A stretch of DNA of 64,000 nucleotides from Vibrio aquaticus (GCF_003970385.1 NZ_RXZH01000001.1:310001-374000), one strand, 5' to 3'; counted from the stretch's first letter, positions 1-9,644 are shown. The notes: generated from the sequence alone by a model not told the origin. A program made the numbers and translations.

Positions 1-107
1 CACTCACGGATAGTGGCAAAAGCATCAATAGAATCTAACTTTAGTAAGTAAGTTGAACAAGCAATCTCTAGTTCTCTAAACAACGTCATGGCTAACCTAG
101 CATCCAT
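1..107 (-). CDS. possible 5' end of an uncharacterised gene (partial)
   Basis: On the minus strand an ATG at 107 opens a frame that stays open to the window edge (35 codons, beginning M-D-A-R-L-A-M-T-L-F). No family is recognisable from so short a piece. The G-rich right arm of the adjacent hairpin (120-143) lies just upstream and could act as a poor ribosome binding site. The plus strand offers a competing reading, a short tail ending in a stop at 49-51 whose terminator would be the hairpin at 120-151. Only sequence to the left of the window would decide between them. Confidence 0.3.
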   Translation of the reverse strand, partial: MDARLAMTLFRELEIACSTYLLKLDSIDAFATIRE

Positions 108-119
108 AACTATAAGTTT

Positions 120-151
120 CCCCACCCGTTTCGATGGGTGGGGATTTTTTT
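120..151 (+). terminator. rho-independent terminator
   Basis: An 8-bp perfect GC-rich stem (CCCCACCC / GGGTGGGG) with an 8-nt loop is followed by A and then seven T. It would end a plus-strand transcript coming from the left of the window. No clear plus-strand gene end is visible upstream except a stop at 49-51. Confidence 0.8.
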
Positions 152-222
152 AACGATGAATATGGCAAACTTTGCTTAAGTCGTTAGAATACCTGCCCAA
201 CTTATTGACTCTGAGAAAACCG

Positions 223-666
223 ATGCAACTTGATTACACTTATCAATCGCTGTCCACCATGCCACGTGAAGAACTTGAAGAATTGAGCCTTCGTATGATC
301 CATCGCTTGGTGCCTGAAGAGTCAATGACTGAGCTGTTTACCTTTGAGCAAAGTGAAACCGAAGATGAAGATAAGCTCCAAGAAGCCCAGTTCGATGCAA
401 TGCTACGCATGAATGCCATAGCGCTCAGCGAACTGCCTGCTCTCTTCGAAGAATCAGAAAACAAAGAGCAAAACATCACTCGTATGCAACGTCTGCTTCT
501 GTGGCATTTCTACACAGTTTCGTTCCATTTAGAACGTGCCATCCCGCTAGAGACACACTGCAACCACGTCGAGATCATCGTAAAGCAAAGCCCTCAGAAC
601 GCATTAGAATGGGTAACAACGCTGACCGACCTTCTGCGCCAATACGCGCAAATCGCTCAGGCGTAA
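223..666 (+). CDS. small uncharacterised acidic protein
   Basis: A soluble protein of about 147 residues that I do not recognise. It is rich in Glu and Leu, predicted largely helical, with no signal peptide, membrane segment or Cys cluster. I chose the ATG at 223. A TTG at 172 would add 17 residues (LKSLEYLPN...) but has no Shine-Dalgarno sequence before it. The gene stands alone between the terminator at 120-151 and the stem-loop at 689-716. The composition looks like a real Vibrio gene, but function cannot be inferred from sequence or neighbours. Confidence 0.7.
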   Translation: MQLDYTYQSLSTMPREELEELSLRMIHRLVPEESMTELFTFEQSETEDEDKLQEAQFDAMLRMNAIALSELPALFEESENKEQNITRMQRLLLWHFYTVSFHLERAIPLETHCNHVEIIVKQSPQNALEWVTTLTDLLRQYAQIAQA

Positions 667-688
667 TTGCTCGGCTATTGAATACCAC

Positions 689-716
689 AATGCCAACTAC
701 TCCAGCGGTTGGCATT
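689..716 (+). terminator. stem-loop after the 147-aa gene, no U-tract
   Basis: A perfect 9-bp stem (AATGCCAAC / GTTGGCATT) with a 10-nt loop lies 23 bases after the stop at 666. The 3' side continues GTAAATGG rather than a T-run, so it is at best a weak terminator or a transcript-stabilising hairpin. Confidence 0.4.
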
Positions 717-808
717 GTAAATGGCCCATAGTGGCTCGCTTACCTATTGACCCACGTAATCATTCAGCGTCATACTGAACCACTCAGTCACATTATGTTG
801 TAGTTACG

Positions 809-1732
809 TTGCGTTTCCTTATCCTTTCTATTGCCCTTTTAGGCTCTACCGCGTACGCCGAAGACAATGAGGTCGATTACTCTTCCTGCCACAGTCAGCC
901 TGACAGCGCAGAGATCCTCGATTCTGCTTATCACTATGTAAATAGCCGCTTTTGTCAGCCTGCGATTTGGTTTGATAACTTCTTTGTCGATGAACGTATT
1001 GATGAAGATGCCAACGCGGGTAGTTTAGTTCGCTGGCGTAATGACTTTTCGTATGTCGAAGGAAAAGGTTACCAATACAAAACACGTTTTAAAGCGCGCT
1101 TTCATTTACCCAAAGTTAATAAACGCATCAAACTGGTCTTTGAGTCGGATGATGAGAGTGACTTGCTCGATCTGTTTCCTAAAAATGGCGAAGATGCAGA
1201 GAACACCCTCGCCCTTCGCTATGACTGGCTCAATAATGAACGCACCAGTTTCAACATAAAACTGACGGCTCACCCAGGTGCTGAGGCGCGTTTACGTTAT
1301 ACCTATCCAATCAACGACGATCTCATCTTTCGAGCGACGCAGAAGATCTATCAGAAAAAACGACTAACGGGTGAATCAACAGAACTTGACCTCGATTACT
1401 CTCTGAGTCCGGAGTTCTTATTGCGTTGGAATAACTTTGCGACCTATGAAGATGATATTAAAGGCTGGGAGCTGGGCACTGGTGTAACGCTTTACCACCA
1501 TCTTACCGAAAAACAAGCGATCAACTATCGTTTAAGCACCACAGGTACTAATCGCCCATTCCACTATATTTCGAATACCCATGCGTCAATGACATACCGC
1601 GAGAACATACTCAGGCCTTGGTTCTATTATGAGTTCACACCTGAATACAATTGGTCAAGAGAGCCTGAGACTAGTCGAGAAGGTGAGTTTAAGGCAACAA
1701 TCCGATTAGAGATCCTATTCCACAATATTTAA
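809..1732 (+). CDS. exported beta-rich protein, possible outer-membrane barrel
   Basis: A 307-residue protein with a short signal peptide (MRFLILSIALLGSTAYA, cleavage expected after AYA). The mature part alternates polar and aromatic residues in strand-like stretches (for example LRYTYPI, LTLYHH-like and FYYEF segments) and ends in F-H-N-I, which suggests a periplasmic or outer-membrane beta structure. Two Cys (CHSQ and FCQP) sit near the mature N-terminus and could form a disulfide. The start is a TTG at 809 because it is the only start that gives a complete signal peptide; no good ribosome binding site precedes it. I do not recognise the family, and the gene is convergent with dbpA. Confidence 0.75.
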   Translation: MRFLILSIALLGSTAYAEDNEVDYSSCHSQPDSAEILDSAYHYVNSRFCQPAIWFDNFFVDERIDEDANAGSLVRWRNDFSYVEGKGYQYKTRFKARFHLPKVNKRIKLVFESDDESDLLDLFPKNGEDAENTLALRYDWLNNERTSFNIKLTAHPGAEARLRYTYPINDDLIFRATQKIYQKKRLTGESTELDLDYSLSPEFLLRWNNFATYEDDIKGWELGTGVTLYHHLTEKQAINYRLSTTGTNRPFHYISNTHASMTYRENILRPWFYYEFTPEYNWSREPETSREGEFKATIRLEILFHNI

Positions 1733-1741
1733 GCTCCGATT

Positions 1742-1776
1742 AAAACAAAAGAGCCCCACCTAATTGGCAGGGCTCT
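1742..1776 (-). terminator. terminator of dbpA
   Basis: A 7-bp stem AGAGCCC / GGGCTCT lies just beyond the dbpA stop. On the minus strand it is followed by TTTTGTTTTA, a usable U-tract. On the plus strand the following bases (AGCTTATTCT) are poor, so it mainly serves dbpA. Confidence 0.75.
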
Positions 1777-1795
1777 AGCTTATTCTAGGCAGTGA

Positions 1796-3172
1796 TTATT
1801 TCATCACTCGGGCTTTAAAGTTACGCCCTTTCATTTTACCGGTTTGCAGTTGCTTAAGAGCCGGCTTAACAATGTCATGCTCAACCGCTACGTAAGAAAC
1901 CATCGCCAAAATATTGATCTTACCGATCTTCTTACCATCTAGGCCTGCTTGCTTCGTTAGTGCGCCCAAAATATCACCGGCACGAACTTTCTGCTTTTTG
2001 CCACCCAAAATTTGGATGGTTTGCATCTTCGGATAGAACGGACGCTCTACTGGCTTTTCTGGCAGTTCAGATGAAGAAATCGCGATATCCATGTACTCAT
2101 CAATACGCGCAACACGGTACTCTTCCTTCTCGCTGAAAAAGCTAAATGCCACACCTTTTGAACCAGCACGACCGGTACGGCCAATGCGGTGCACGTGTAC
2201 TTCTGGGTCACGAGACAATTCAAAGTTGAATACGGCATCTAGGTTATCAACATCTAGACCACGCGCAGCAACGTCTGTCGCAACAAGAATCGAGATACTC
2301 TTATTGGCAAACATGGTCAACGCTTGTTCACGCTCACGCTGTTCCATATCACCGTGCAGTTCGATAACACTGAAACCACGATGGCTTAGCTCATCCGTCA
2401 CGTTTTGAACTTCTTTCTTGGTGTTACAGAACACCACTGAAGATTCTGGCTTGTGAGTAAGCAGCAATGCTTCTAATGCATCGTCACGTTCTTCGGTTGT
2501 ATTTAACTTAAAGAAGCGCTGCTCGATGGTGCTTTTTTGGTGCGTTGATTCCACTTTCACCATCTCTGGGTTAACCATTACCTTGGCAGCCAAAGAATCT
2601 ATGTTGTCAGGGAAGGTTGCACTGAACAGTAGTGTTTGACGCTTACTTGGTGCCGCATCGATAATGGTATCGATCGCATCTTCAAAGCCCATATCCAACA
2701 TGCGGTCAGCTTCGTCTAGCACTAGAGTGTTTAGCTCATCTAAACTAATGCGCCCTTTCGACATGTGATCCAAAATACGACCAGGCGTACCCACTAGAAT
2801 GTGCGCGCCATGCTCTAGTGAACCAATTTGCGGCCCCATTGGCATACCACCGCAAAGCGTTAACACTTTAATGTTGTGAATGCCGCGAGCCAAAGTACGG
2901 ATCTCTTTTGCTACCTGATCGGCAAGCTCACGAGTTGGGCACAGCACCAACGTCTGAACACGGAAGCGCTTAACGTTGAGGTTAGTCAGCAGACCTAGCG
3001 AGAACGTCGCCGTTTTACCTGAGCCCGTCTTACCTTGGCCAATCACGTCCTTGCCTGCTAATACCATAGGCAGTGCTTGTTGCTGAATTGGCGTCATTTC
3101 AGTGTAGCCAAGGCTATCAAGCGTTTCGATTAGCTCAGGGCGCAGGCCCAATGTTTTGAATGAAGTTGTCAC
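1796..3172 (-). CDS. dbpA: ATP-dependent RNA helicase DbpA
   Basis: A 458-residue DEAD-box helicase, the length expected for DbpA. Visible motifs are the Q-motif region (TPIQQQALP), motif I GKTGSGKT, PTRELA, TPGR, DEAD, SAT, and the RecA2 motifs RGLD and HRIGRTGR. The C-terminal ~75 residues (from about IQILGGKKQKVRAGDILGAL) match the DbpA RNA-binding domain, which in E. coli recognises hairpin 92 of 23S rRNA during 50S subunit maturation. The gene is monocistronic, convergent with the exported protein at 809, and separated from folE by a terminator. Confidence 0.95.
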   Translation of the reverse strand: MTTSFKTLGLRPELIETLDSLGYTEMTPIQQQALPMVLAGKDVIGQGKTGSGKTATFSLGLLTNLNVKRFRVQTLVLCPTRELADQVAKEIRTLARGIHNIKVLTLCGGMPMGPQIGSLEHGAHILVGTPGRILDHMSKGRISLDELNTLVLDEADRMLDMGFEDAIDTIIDAAPSKRQTLLFSATFPDNIDSLAAKVMVNPEMVKVESTHQKSTIEQRFFKLNTTEERDDALEALLLTHKPESSVVFCNTKKEVQNVTDELSHRGFSVIELHGDMEQREREQALTMFANKSISILVATDVAARGLDVDNLDAVFNFELSRDPEVHVHRIGRTGRAGSKGVAFSFFSEKEEYRVARIDEYMDIAISSSELPEKPVERPFYPKMQTIQILGGKKQKVRAGDILGALTKQAGLDGKKIGKINILAMVSYVAVEHDIVKPALKQLQTGKMKGRNFKARVMK

Positions 3173-3220
3173 TATCGTATCCCTTAGGATGAGTCGGCCA
3201 CATTGCAGCCAACACTAAAA

Positions 3221-3250
3221 ACAAAAACCGCTTCATGAACGAAGCGGTTT
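3221..3250 (-). terminator. terminator of folE
   Basis: A 10-bp stem AAACCGCTTC / GAAGCGGTTT with loop ATGAAC follows the folE stop. On the minus strand it is trailed by TTTGTTTTTAG. Reading plus, the right side is followed by A-runs, so it acts leftward and insulates dbpA from folE. Confidence 0.85.
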
Positions 3251-3278
3251 AAAAAATCGGTTGAATCGTCAGTTTAGC

Positions 3279-3932
3279 CTAGCGAATCCCGTGTAGAAAT
3301 TCATGGCGTGTCGCTGGATTCGTTTTAAAAATACCACCCAATGCGGTCGTTGTAGTCTCACTGGTTGCATCCATTACACCACGAGACTTCACGCAGTAAT
3401 GCGTTGCATCCATGGTTACGGCTACGTCATCAGACTCAAGCAGTGTTTGCAGTGCCACTAAGATTTGTTGAGTCATACGCTCTTGCACCTGAGGGCGCTG
3501 AGCAAAGAATCGAACAATACGGTTGATCTTTGATAAGCCAATGATCTTTCCACGCGGAATGTACGCCACCGCCGCACGGCCATCAATGGTCACCAAGTGG
3601 TGTTCACACGTACTGGTTACAGTAATGTCTTTTACTCGAACCATTTCGCTCACGTTCATCTTGTTTTCAATGACCGTGATTTTAGGAAAGTTTGAGTAAT
3701 CTAAACCTGAGAAGATTTCATCGACATACATTTTCGCAATGCGATGCGGCGTCTCTTCTAAGCTATCATCAGAAAGGTCCAGCTCTAATAGAGAGAGAAT
3801 TTCACGCATATGATGCTGAATTTTTTCCTTTTTCTCATCTCGACTGAACTGATTAGGCACCATTGGTGTTTCCAAACCACGGCTTTCTAGCGCATCTTTT
3901 ACCAACTTTGCGGATTCGCTAAGACCTGACAT
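3279..3932 (-). CDS. folE: GTP cyclohydrolase I
   Basis: A 217-residue FolE, close to the usual length of about 220. It converts GTP to 7,8-dihydroneopterin triphosphate, the first step of folate and pterin synthesis, as a cytosolic decamer. The zinc and active-site signature is present (TSTCEHH, then HYCVKSRG), together with QERMT and the N-terminal helical region. It is transcribed divergently from moeA. Because molybdopterin synthesis also begins from GTP, the pairing joins two pterin pathways, although co-regulation is only inferred. Confidence 0.97.
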   Translation of the reverse strand: MSGLSESAKLVKDALESRGLETPMVPNQFSRDEKKEKIQHHMREILSLLELDLSDDSLEETPHRIAKMYVDEIFSGLDYSNFPKITVIENKMNVSEMVRVKDITVTSTCEHHLVTIDGRAAVAYIPRGKIIGLSKINRIVRFFAQRPQVQERMTQQILVALQTLLESDDVAVTMDATHYCVKSRGVMDATSETTTTALGGIFKTNPATRHEFLHGIR

Positions 3933-4089
3933 TCGACTTCCTCTTACTTTACCCCTTTAGGATGGCAGACAAGGATACTCGGATTTCTGAATAATTACAC
4001 CCATATTTTATCGAAGGTCATTATTGCGCAAGGCTTTCTGTGCTAAAGTGATTCGATTCCCTGACAATAATAAAACCTAGGATTTTGAT

Positions 4090-5325
4090 ATGGGCTGCTG
4101 TGACGCTCCGGGCTTAATGCCTATCGAAGATGCGATGGAAAAAATGCTATCGCCAATTAAACCTATTCAGGCGACCTTACAACTCCCCCTTGCTGATGCT
4201 ATTGGCTTTGTTTTAGCCGAAGATATTTTATCCCCAATTTTTGTGCCTCCTTTCCATAACTCGGCAATGGACGGCTATGCAATCCGACTTGCTGATCTTG
4301 CAAGTAACAACGTTATGCCATTAGCGGGCAAGTCGTTCGCAGGTCAGCCTTTTGAAGGCGAATGGCCTCAAGGTCACTGTGTTCGTATTATGACTGGCGC
4401 AAAAATCCCTGCAGGCTGTGATGCGGTCATCATGCAAGAGAACACAGAAGTGACGGATGCAGGCATTCAGTTCAATCAAACTGACGTTAAGCCGCAAAAT
4501 AACATTCGTCCTATGGGTGATGACATTACTCAAGGTGCAACGGTTCTCGCGAAAGGCGCACGTCTAACTGCGCGTGATATTCCGATGATTGCCACTCTAG
4601 GTATTAGCCGTGTCACAGTGGTTCGTAAGCCTCGTGTCGCATTCTTTTCTACTGGCGATGAGCTAATGCCTCTTGGTGACACTCTGCAAGATGGTCAAAT
4701 CTACGACAGTAACCGCTACGGTATTAAACCGCTAATTGAGAACTTCGGCTGTGAAGCCATTGATCTAGGCATTATTCCTGACTGCCCAGAAACGCTGAAA
4801 GCTACGTTTGAAAAAGCACAAACGCTTGCCGATGTGGTTGTCACTTCTGGCGGTGTGAGTGTTGGTGAAGCGGATTACACCAAAGACATTCTGGAAGAAC
4901 TCGGTGAGATTGGATTCTGGAAGCTTGCGATTAAACCAGGTAAACCTTTTGCCTTTGGTAAGCTTTCTACCGCTTGGTTCTGCGGCCTGCCGGGTAACCC
5001 TGTTTCAGCGGTTCTCACCATGTATGTCCTTGTTCAACCGTTACTGGCGAAGCTTGCCGGTCATACTGAGTGGATAGCACCTGAGTCGATTCCTGCTATT
5101 ACCAAAAGTGCATTTAAGAAAGGCCCGGGTCGTACTGACTACCAACGTGGTATCTACTCAATCGAAAATGGCCAGTTCGTGGTCGAAACTACTGGTAATC
5201 AAAGCTCTGGTGCATTCCGTTCTATGAGCCTTGCCAACTGTTTTGTGGTTCTTGAGCGTGAACGCGGTCGTGTTGAAGTCGGTGAAACAGTCAACATTCA
5301 GCTGTTTAACTCAACGTTATACTAG
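4090..5325 (+). CDS. moeA: molybdopterin molybdenumtransferase MoeA
   Basis: A 411-residue MoeA, the E. coli length. It inserts molybdate into adenylated molybdopterin to give the molybdenum cofactor. Recognisable blocks are [11 protein letters not shown] near residue 55, RIMTGAKIP, the STGDEL motif, [15 protein letters not shown], which carries a conserved acidic residue, PGKPFAFG, and LPGNPVSA. The ATG at 4090 is preceded by an AGGA element. It is 9 bases from moeB and clearly co-transcribed with it. The other moa genes are not in this window. Confidence 0.96.
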   Translation: MGCCDAPGLMPIEDAMEKMLSPIKPIQATLQLPLADAIGFVLAEDILSPIFVPPFHNSAMDGYAIRLADLASNNVMPLAGKSFAGQPFEGEWPQGHCVRIMTGAKIPAGCDAVIMQENTEVTDAGIQFNQTDVKPQNNIRPMGDDITQGATVLAKGARLTARDIPMIATLGISRVTVVRKPRVAFFSTGDELMPLGDTLQDGQIYDSNRYGIKPLIENFGCEAIDLGIIPDCPETLKATFEKAQTLADVVVTSGGVSVGEADYTKDILEELGEIGFWKLAIKPGKPFAFGKLSTAWFCGLPGNPVSAVLTMYVLVQPLLAKLAGHTEWIAPESIPAITKSAFKKGPGRTDYQRGIYSIENGQFVVETTGNQSSGAFRSMSLANCFVVLERERGRVEVGETVNIQLFNSTLY

Positions 5326-5334
5326 GAGCATCCA

Positions 5335-6084
5335 TTGGAGATTCTATCTGACCAAGAGATGCTGCGTTACAACCGCCAGATCATCCTTAAGCAGTTTGAT
5401 TTTGACGGCCAAGAGGCGCTCAAGCAAAGTTCTATTTTGATCTTGGGTGCCGGTGGCTTGGGCTGTGCGTCTAGCCAATATTTGGCCACGGCTGGTGTGG
5501 GTAAGCTAACCTTAATTGATGATGATGTGGTCGAGCTTTCTAACTTGCAACGTCAGGTACTTCACCACGACAGCGACATCGGGGTGAAGAAAGTCGAGTC
5601 AGCGGCTAGCTCGTTAAAACAGCTTAACCCGCATCTTGTTGTCGACACCATCGACAAACGCCTAAGCGACGATGAGTTAACAGCGCTGATCAAACAACAT
5701 ACATTAGTATTGGATGCGTCAGACAATGTTGAGACACGTAACCAACTCAATAAGATTTGCTTTGAACTAAAAATGCCATTGGTGTCTGGTGCAGCTATTC
5801 GTATGGAAGGCCAAGTGAGCGTGTTCACCTATCAAGATGAATCTCAACCATGCTACCAATGCCTAAGTGCGCTATTTGGTAACGCGACTTTAAGCTGTGT
5901 TGAAGCTGGTGTGATGGCACCCGTGGTCGGTATCATCGGTGCGGTGCAAGCAATGGAAGCGATCAAAGTCATCGCCAACTACGGCACGCCTAAACAAGGC
6001 AAGATCTTAATGCTTGATGCCATGAGCATGTCTTGGCGTGAAATGAACCTAATGAAAATGCCTAGCTGCTCTGTGTGTAGCTAG
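5335..6084 (+). CDS. moeB: molybdopterin-synthase adenylyltransferase MoeB
   Basis: A 249-residue E1-like enzyme that adenylates the C-terminal glycine of MoaD so that it can be thiolated. It shows the ATP-binding loop GAGGLGC, the LSNLQRQ segment, D-A-S-D-N following the adenylation pocket, and two zinc Cys pairs (CYQC and CSVC). The start is a TTG at 5335, preceded by a good TAGGAG at the moeA stop. This start gives the standard MoeB N-terminus ELSDQE-like and no nearby ATG fits. It forms an operon with moeA. Confidence 0.96.
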   Translation: MEILSDQEMLRYNRQIILKQFDFDGQEALKQSSILILGAGGLGCASSQYLATAGVGKLTLIDDDVVELSNLQRQVLHHDSDIGVKKVESAASSLKQLNPHLVVDTIDKRLSDDELTALIKQHTLVLDASDNVETRNQLNKICFELKMPLVSGAAIRMEGQVSVFTYQDESQPCYQCLSALFGNATLSCVEAGVMAPVVGIIGAVQAMEAIKVIANYGTPKQGKILMLDAMSMSWREMNLMKMPSCSVCS

Positions 6085-6114
6085 AGTCAATCAATAACAA
6101 GGCGGTGATAGAAC

Positions 6115-6432
6115 ATGACCATGAACAGTCCGAAAGTCTTTATCGCCGCTTTTTGTTTTGTCTCTTTGATACTCATCGCCCTACTCTCTTTGACACCCAA
6201 TCCAAAATCTAATCAGATTCACGGAGTGGTTTTAAATCAAACTCTCACTCAATCTCTCGATGGCCACCGCCGGTTTATTAACATCATCACCTCTGATGAC
6301 GAAGAGTTGTTGATTCAAGCCGACCCTAAAGTCGATTGCCCGAAAGGTTCAAACGTCACCGTTAAACAAGAATCAGGGCTTATTGGTGGTATCGATTCTT
6401 ACCAATTAGTAAAGTGTTTGCCTACACAATAA
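6115..6432 (+). CDS. small membrane-anchored protein of unknown function
   Basis: A 105-residue protein with one N-terminal hydrophobic segment (about residues 8-27, FIAAFCFVSLILIALLSL) and a small soluble tail likely in the periplasm. Two Cys in the tail (VDCPKG and VKCLP) could pair. The start ATG at 6115 has a second in-frame ATG two codons later. It lies 30 bases after moeB and 16 bases before the sulfurtransferase, so it may be part of the same transcript. I do not recognise the family. Confidence 0.65.
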   Translation: MTMNSPKVFIAAFCFVSLILIALLSLTPNPKSNQIHGVVLNQTLTQSLDGHRRFINIITSDDEELLIQADPKVDCPKGSNVTVKQESGLIGGIDSYQLVKCLPTQ

Positions 6433-6448
6433 AAAGAAAGGAAATCTC

Positions 6449-7294
6449 ATGCCTCATCCTCTCATCACACCTCAATGGCTTAACGAACAAATTATCTCTA
6501 ATCCAAATTTAGTCATTTTAGATTCAAGCATCGACTTTCAGATCCCTGGGGAAGTTGAGAAAGATAAAGTAAACCTGATCCCAAATACGCTAAGATTCGA
6601 TTACGACAAAGACTTTTGCGACCCAAACAACCCACTTCCCCACATGATGCCATCAGAGCAACGATTCAACGAGCTAGCTCAAACGCTTGGTATCAATAAT
6701 GAATCAACAATTGTGGTGTATGACAACAGCGGCACGTTCGCTTCACCAAGGGCTTGGTGGATGTTTAAAGCCATGGGTCACAAAAATGTCCATATTCTCA
6801 ATGGCGGCTTAACAGAATGGAAAGCACATGGCTTCAACGTTGTGCAAAAATATGCCACTGTCGCTTCTCAAGGGAATTTTAATGGGACATTAAACAGCCA
6901 GTACTTTGTTTCGGCCGATTATGTCCTGAGCCAAATTGATAACCCTGAAAGCTTAACCGTTGACGCACGTTCTAAAGCGCGATTCGACAGTAAAGTACCT
7001 GAACCAAGAGCAGGGTTAAGAAGTGGTCATATACCGCACTCTACCTGTTTACCTTTCGCACGACTAATGGACAAGCATAAACTCAAACCGGTTAAACAGC
7101 TTGAACCGATCTTATCCAAAGCTCTATCTCAGGATGTAAAAGAAACGCTATTTAGCTGTGGTTCTGGTGTGACAGCATGTATCGTTCTTTTAGCCGCGCA
7201 TGTCGTTGGGTATGAAGGTTTACATATCTATGATGGGTCTTGGACTGAGTGGGGAGCAGAGTCTCAGCTTCCCCTAGAACAAACAGAACGATAG
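6449..7294 (+). CDS. 3-mercaptopyruvate/thiosulfate sulfurtransferase (SseA type)
   Basis: A 281-residue protein with two rhodanese domains, the standard length for SseA-like enzymes. The N-terminal domain is the inactive one, with motifs such as VVYDNSG and ARAWWMF-like. The C-terminal domain carries the active loop CGSGVTA, the sequence typical of mercaptopyruvate sulfurtransferases rather than the CRKG-type loop of thiosulfate enzymes. It should transfer sulfane sulfur to cyanide or thiols in the cytoplasm. A clear AAAGGAAA ribosome binding site precedes the ATG. Its position after moeB is suggestive because molybdopterin synthesis needs sulfur transfer, but a direct role is only inference. 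Confidence 0.9.
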   Translation: MPHPLITPQWLNEQIISNPNLVILDSSIDFQIPGEVEKDKVNLIPNTLRFDYDKDFCDPNNPLPHMMPSEQRFNELAQTLGINNESTIVVYDNSGTFASPRAWWMFKAMGHKNVHILNGGLTEWKAHGFNVVQKYATVASQGNFNGTLNSQYFVSADYVLSQIDNPESLTVDARSKARFDSKVPEPRAGLRSGHIPHSTCLPFARLMDKHKLKPVKQLEPILSKALSQDVKETLFSCGSGVTACIVLLAAHVVGYEGLHIYDGSWTEWGAESQLPLEQTER

Positions 7295-7374
7295 CTTGTA
7301 AGTAAGCCACACATTCCGTATACTGCTCCTTATGCTAGCGATAATTCGTTGATATATGGCTAAGGAGCAGCACG

Positions 7375-9612
7375 ATGAACAAGCCAAAAACAGTATGGAC
7401 ATTGCATAGAGTCGTTGTTGTTATAAGCGTCTTGTTGTTAACTTTCATCATACAAAACCTTTGGCAATCAACGGTAAACAGCACGCTCCAAACGCAAAGC
7501 ACTCAAGTAGAGCTATTTTCTACCTCCCTTTCTGCTTTGATTGATACCGAAGATAGATTGTTAGAGGTGGCGGGTGAGCAAGCGATCAATAACATTGAAA
7601 ACGGCCTGCCTATTGAAGAATCCATCAAAGTATTCGATGGTTTGATCAGTGAGTCTGGCGATCTTTCTGCGATTAGGTTGATGGACCTTGAAGGCCGTTC
7701 GCTGGTTGCAAGCAGTAACCTTCCCTCTTCAAACGCACACCTCGCCAATTTTAAAACCACGCCGTTGTGGAACAATTTCCTTGAAACATTCGACTCTCAC
7801 AATCTCGTAATCGGTCGAACTTACTATAGCCAAAACCTACAATCAGACTTCATCCCATTTAGAAAAGCGATTCGCAACATCCAAGGTGAGCCTGTCGCGG
7901 TGATTACCGGTGCTGTATCGTTAGATAACACAGGATTAATCACCGACTCTCTCTTGCTCGGCCCACATAACGTATTCAAAGTTGTACGCAATGATGGTTA
8001 CCCGCAAATTGAGCTACCGACGCCCAAACAGGGCTATATGGAGAAGGTTAAGTTTACAAAAAGTTCCGTTCTTACTGAAAACCTAAAATTTCTTAAAGCA
8101 GAACGAGCAAATGGTGCGATTCAGTCATTTGATGTTCAGTTTGATGGCTCTACCTATCTAGGCGTAACCAAATACCTGCCTAAACAGCAGCTTTGGGTTG
8201 TGTCTCAAGTTGCCCAAGATGCGATCATCGCTGATTTTATGCCGTCACTTATGGTGATCATAACGGTGTTCTTTGCTCTGCAATGGTTCATTTACGCATT
8301 GATTAAACGTATCTACAACTCAGAGAAAACTCGAAGGCAAGAGCTGCTTTATCAAGCAAACCACGATTTCTTAACCGGGTTACCTAACCGCTATTATTCG
8401 CTTAAGCAGCAAACGCCGTGGCGCAATAAACGCTTTGCGCTGATGTATATTGACCTTGATAAATTCAAGGTAATCAATGATACCTATGGCCATATAAATG
8501 GTGATAAGTTATTGGTTGAACTCGCTAAACGTGTCAATAACTTAAAGCCTGAAAATAGTCTCTTTACTCGAGAGGCTGGCGACGAGTTTTTGCTGGTTTG
8601 TGAGCAGAGTAAAATCCCTGATCTCGAGACGTTTTGTCGTACGCTACTCGACCAAATCAGTCTTCCTTATCAGTTAGAAACGACAGAGTACCTAATCTCG
8701 GCAAGCATTGGCGTCGCACTGTACCCTCAGCATACGAACCAGATTGATTGTGTTAAACGTTTAGCAGACATTGCCGTTCTGAAAGCAAAAGAGCAGCGTA
8801 ATACTTATTGCCTGTTCAGTCCTGACATGGAAAAAGAACAGCAACAAGAAGCGCGTTTTGAGCAGCGTTTACGAGCTGCCTTGGCTAGCGAGAGCTTCCA
8901 TATCGAATTTCAACCCCAATACCGAGACGGTCAGATATGGGGCATAGAAGCACTGGCTCGTTGGGTTGACGATGAACTGGGGTTTGTGTCACCTGAAAAG
9001 TTTATCAAGGTTTCTGAATACATCGGCATTATGCCAGAACTCGGCAAACAGTTACTTAGCCAAGCACTACATGAATCATTGCGATTACAAAAGAGCTCTG
9101 GAGTAAATCTACAAACCTCTATAAACATCTCAATTATCCAATTTATGCAGGATGACTTTATCAGCCAGTTAACTGAGTTGATGGAGTCCAATTTGTTCGA
9201 TCCGTCTGCTATCACTCTAGAACTGACTGAAAGTGTGTTGATTGAAGATTTACCTGCCGTTTTATCGAAGTGCCAGGCGCTCAAGGCACTCGGTTTCGAG
9301 CTTTCTTTGGATGATTTCGGTACAGGTTATTCGTCACTTAATGTATTGCATCAACTTCCTGTGGATGAGCTCAAGATCGATCGTAGTTTTATCTCCCACT
9401 TTTTAGAGGACCCAAGATGCTACTCTCTGATCAAAAGCATTGCGTGTATTGGTGATGGGTTAAATATGAGGATCGTCGCGGAAGGTGTTGAAGAGAAAAG
9501 ACAGGTCGAGGGTATCTCGCAGCTTGGCGCGCATGTAATGCAAGGCTACTACTACGCGAAACCTCAAAGCGTTGATTCCCTTATAAAACAGCTAAAAGAA
9601 AAGGCAGCGTGA
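7375..9612 (+). CDS. membrane sensor with GGDEF and EAL domains
   Basis: A 745-residue protein. It has a transmembrane segment near residues 12-27, a periplasmic sensor of about 260 residues (Cache-like by length and layout), a second membrane segment near 288-308, a GGDEF domain and a C-terminal EAL domain. The GGDEF signature reads AGDEF (residues 401-405), a variant reported active in some cyclases, and no RxxD inhibitory site precedes it. The EAL domain looks catalytically complete: IEALAR (523-528), INIS, LTES, LDDFGTG, LKIDRSF, EGVE and MQGYYY. I expect phosphodiesterase activity, while cyclase activity is uncertain. A strong AAGGAG precedes the ATG. Confidence 0.93.
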   Translation: MNKPKTVWTLHRVVVVISVLLLTFIIQNLWQSTVNSTLQTQSTQVELFSTSLSALIDTEDRLLEVAGEQAINNIENGLPIEESIKVFDGLISESGDLSAIRLMDLEGRSLVASSNLPSSNAHLANFKTTPLWNNFLETFDSHNLVIGRTYYSQNLQSDFIPFRKAIRNIQGEPVAVITGAVSLDNTGLITDSLLLGPHNVFKVVRNDGYPQIELPTPKQGYMEKVKFTKSSVLTENLKFLKAERANGAIQSFDVQFDGSTYLGVTKYLPKQQLWVVSQVAQDAIIADFMPSLMVIITVFFALQWFIYALIKRIYNSEKTRRQELLYQANHDFLTGLPNRYYSLKQQTPWRNKRFALMYIDLDKFKVINDTYGHINGDKLLVELAKRVNNLKPENSLFTREAGDEFLLVCEQSKIPDLETFCRTLLDQISLPYQLETTEYLISASIGVALYPQHTNQIDCVKRLADIAVLKAKEQRNTYCLFSPDMEKEQQQEARFEQRLRAALASESFHIEFQPQYRDGQIWGIEALARWVDDELGFVSPEKFIKVSEYIGIMPELGKQLLSQALHESLRLQKSSGVNLQTSINISIIQFMQDDFISQLTELMESNLFDPSAITLELTESVLIEDLPAVLSKCQALKALGFELSLDDFGTGYSSLNVLHQLPVDELKIDRSFISHFLEDPRCYSLIKSIACIGDGLNMRIVAEGVEEKRQVEGISQLGAHVMQGYYYAKPQSVDSLIKQLKEKAA

Positions 9613-9628
9613 TGCTGCCTTTTCTTTA
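9599..9628. terminator. bidirectional terminator overlapping the GGDEF-EAL stop codon
   Basis: A 10-bp stem AAAAGGCAGC / GCTGCCTTTT has a 5-nt loop that contains most of the TGA stop of the preceding gene (9610-9612). It is A-rich on the left and T-rich on the right, so it works for both the GGDEF-EAL gene and the convergent SorC regulator. Confidence 0.85.
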
Positions 9629-9644
9629 TATTCGAGTTCTAGAG

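Noticed and set aside
1796..3172. Long antisense frames inside dbpA and other core genes
   Set aside because: They lie opposite strongly conserved proteins, have no ribosome binding sites and show no family features.
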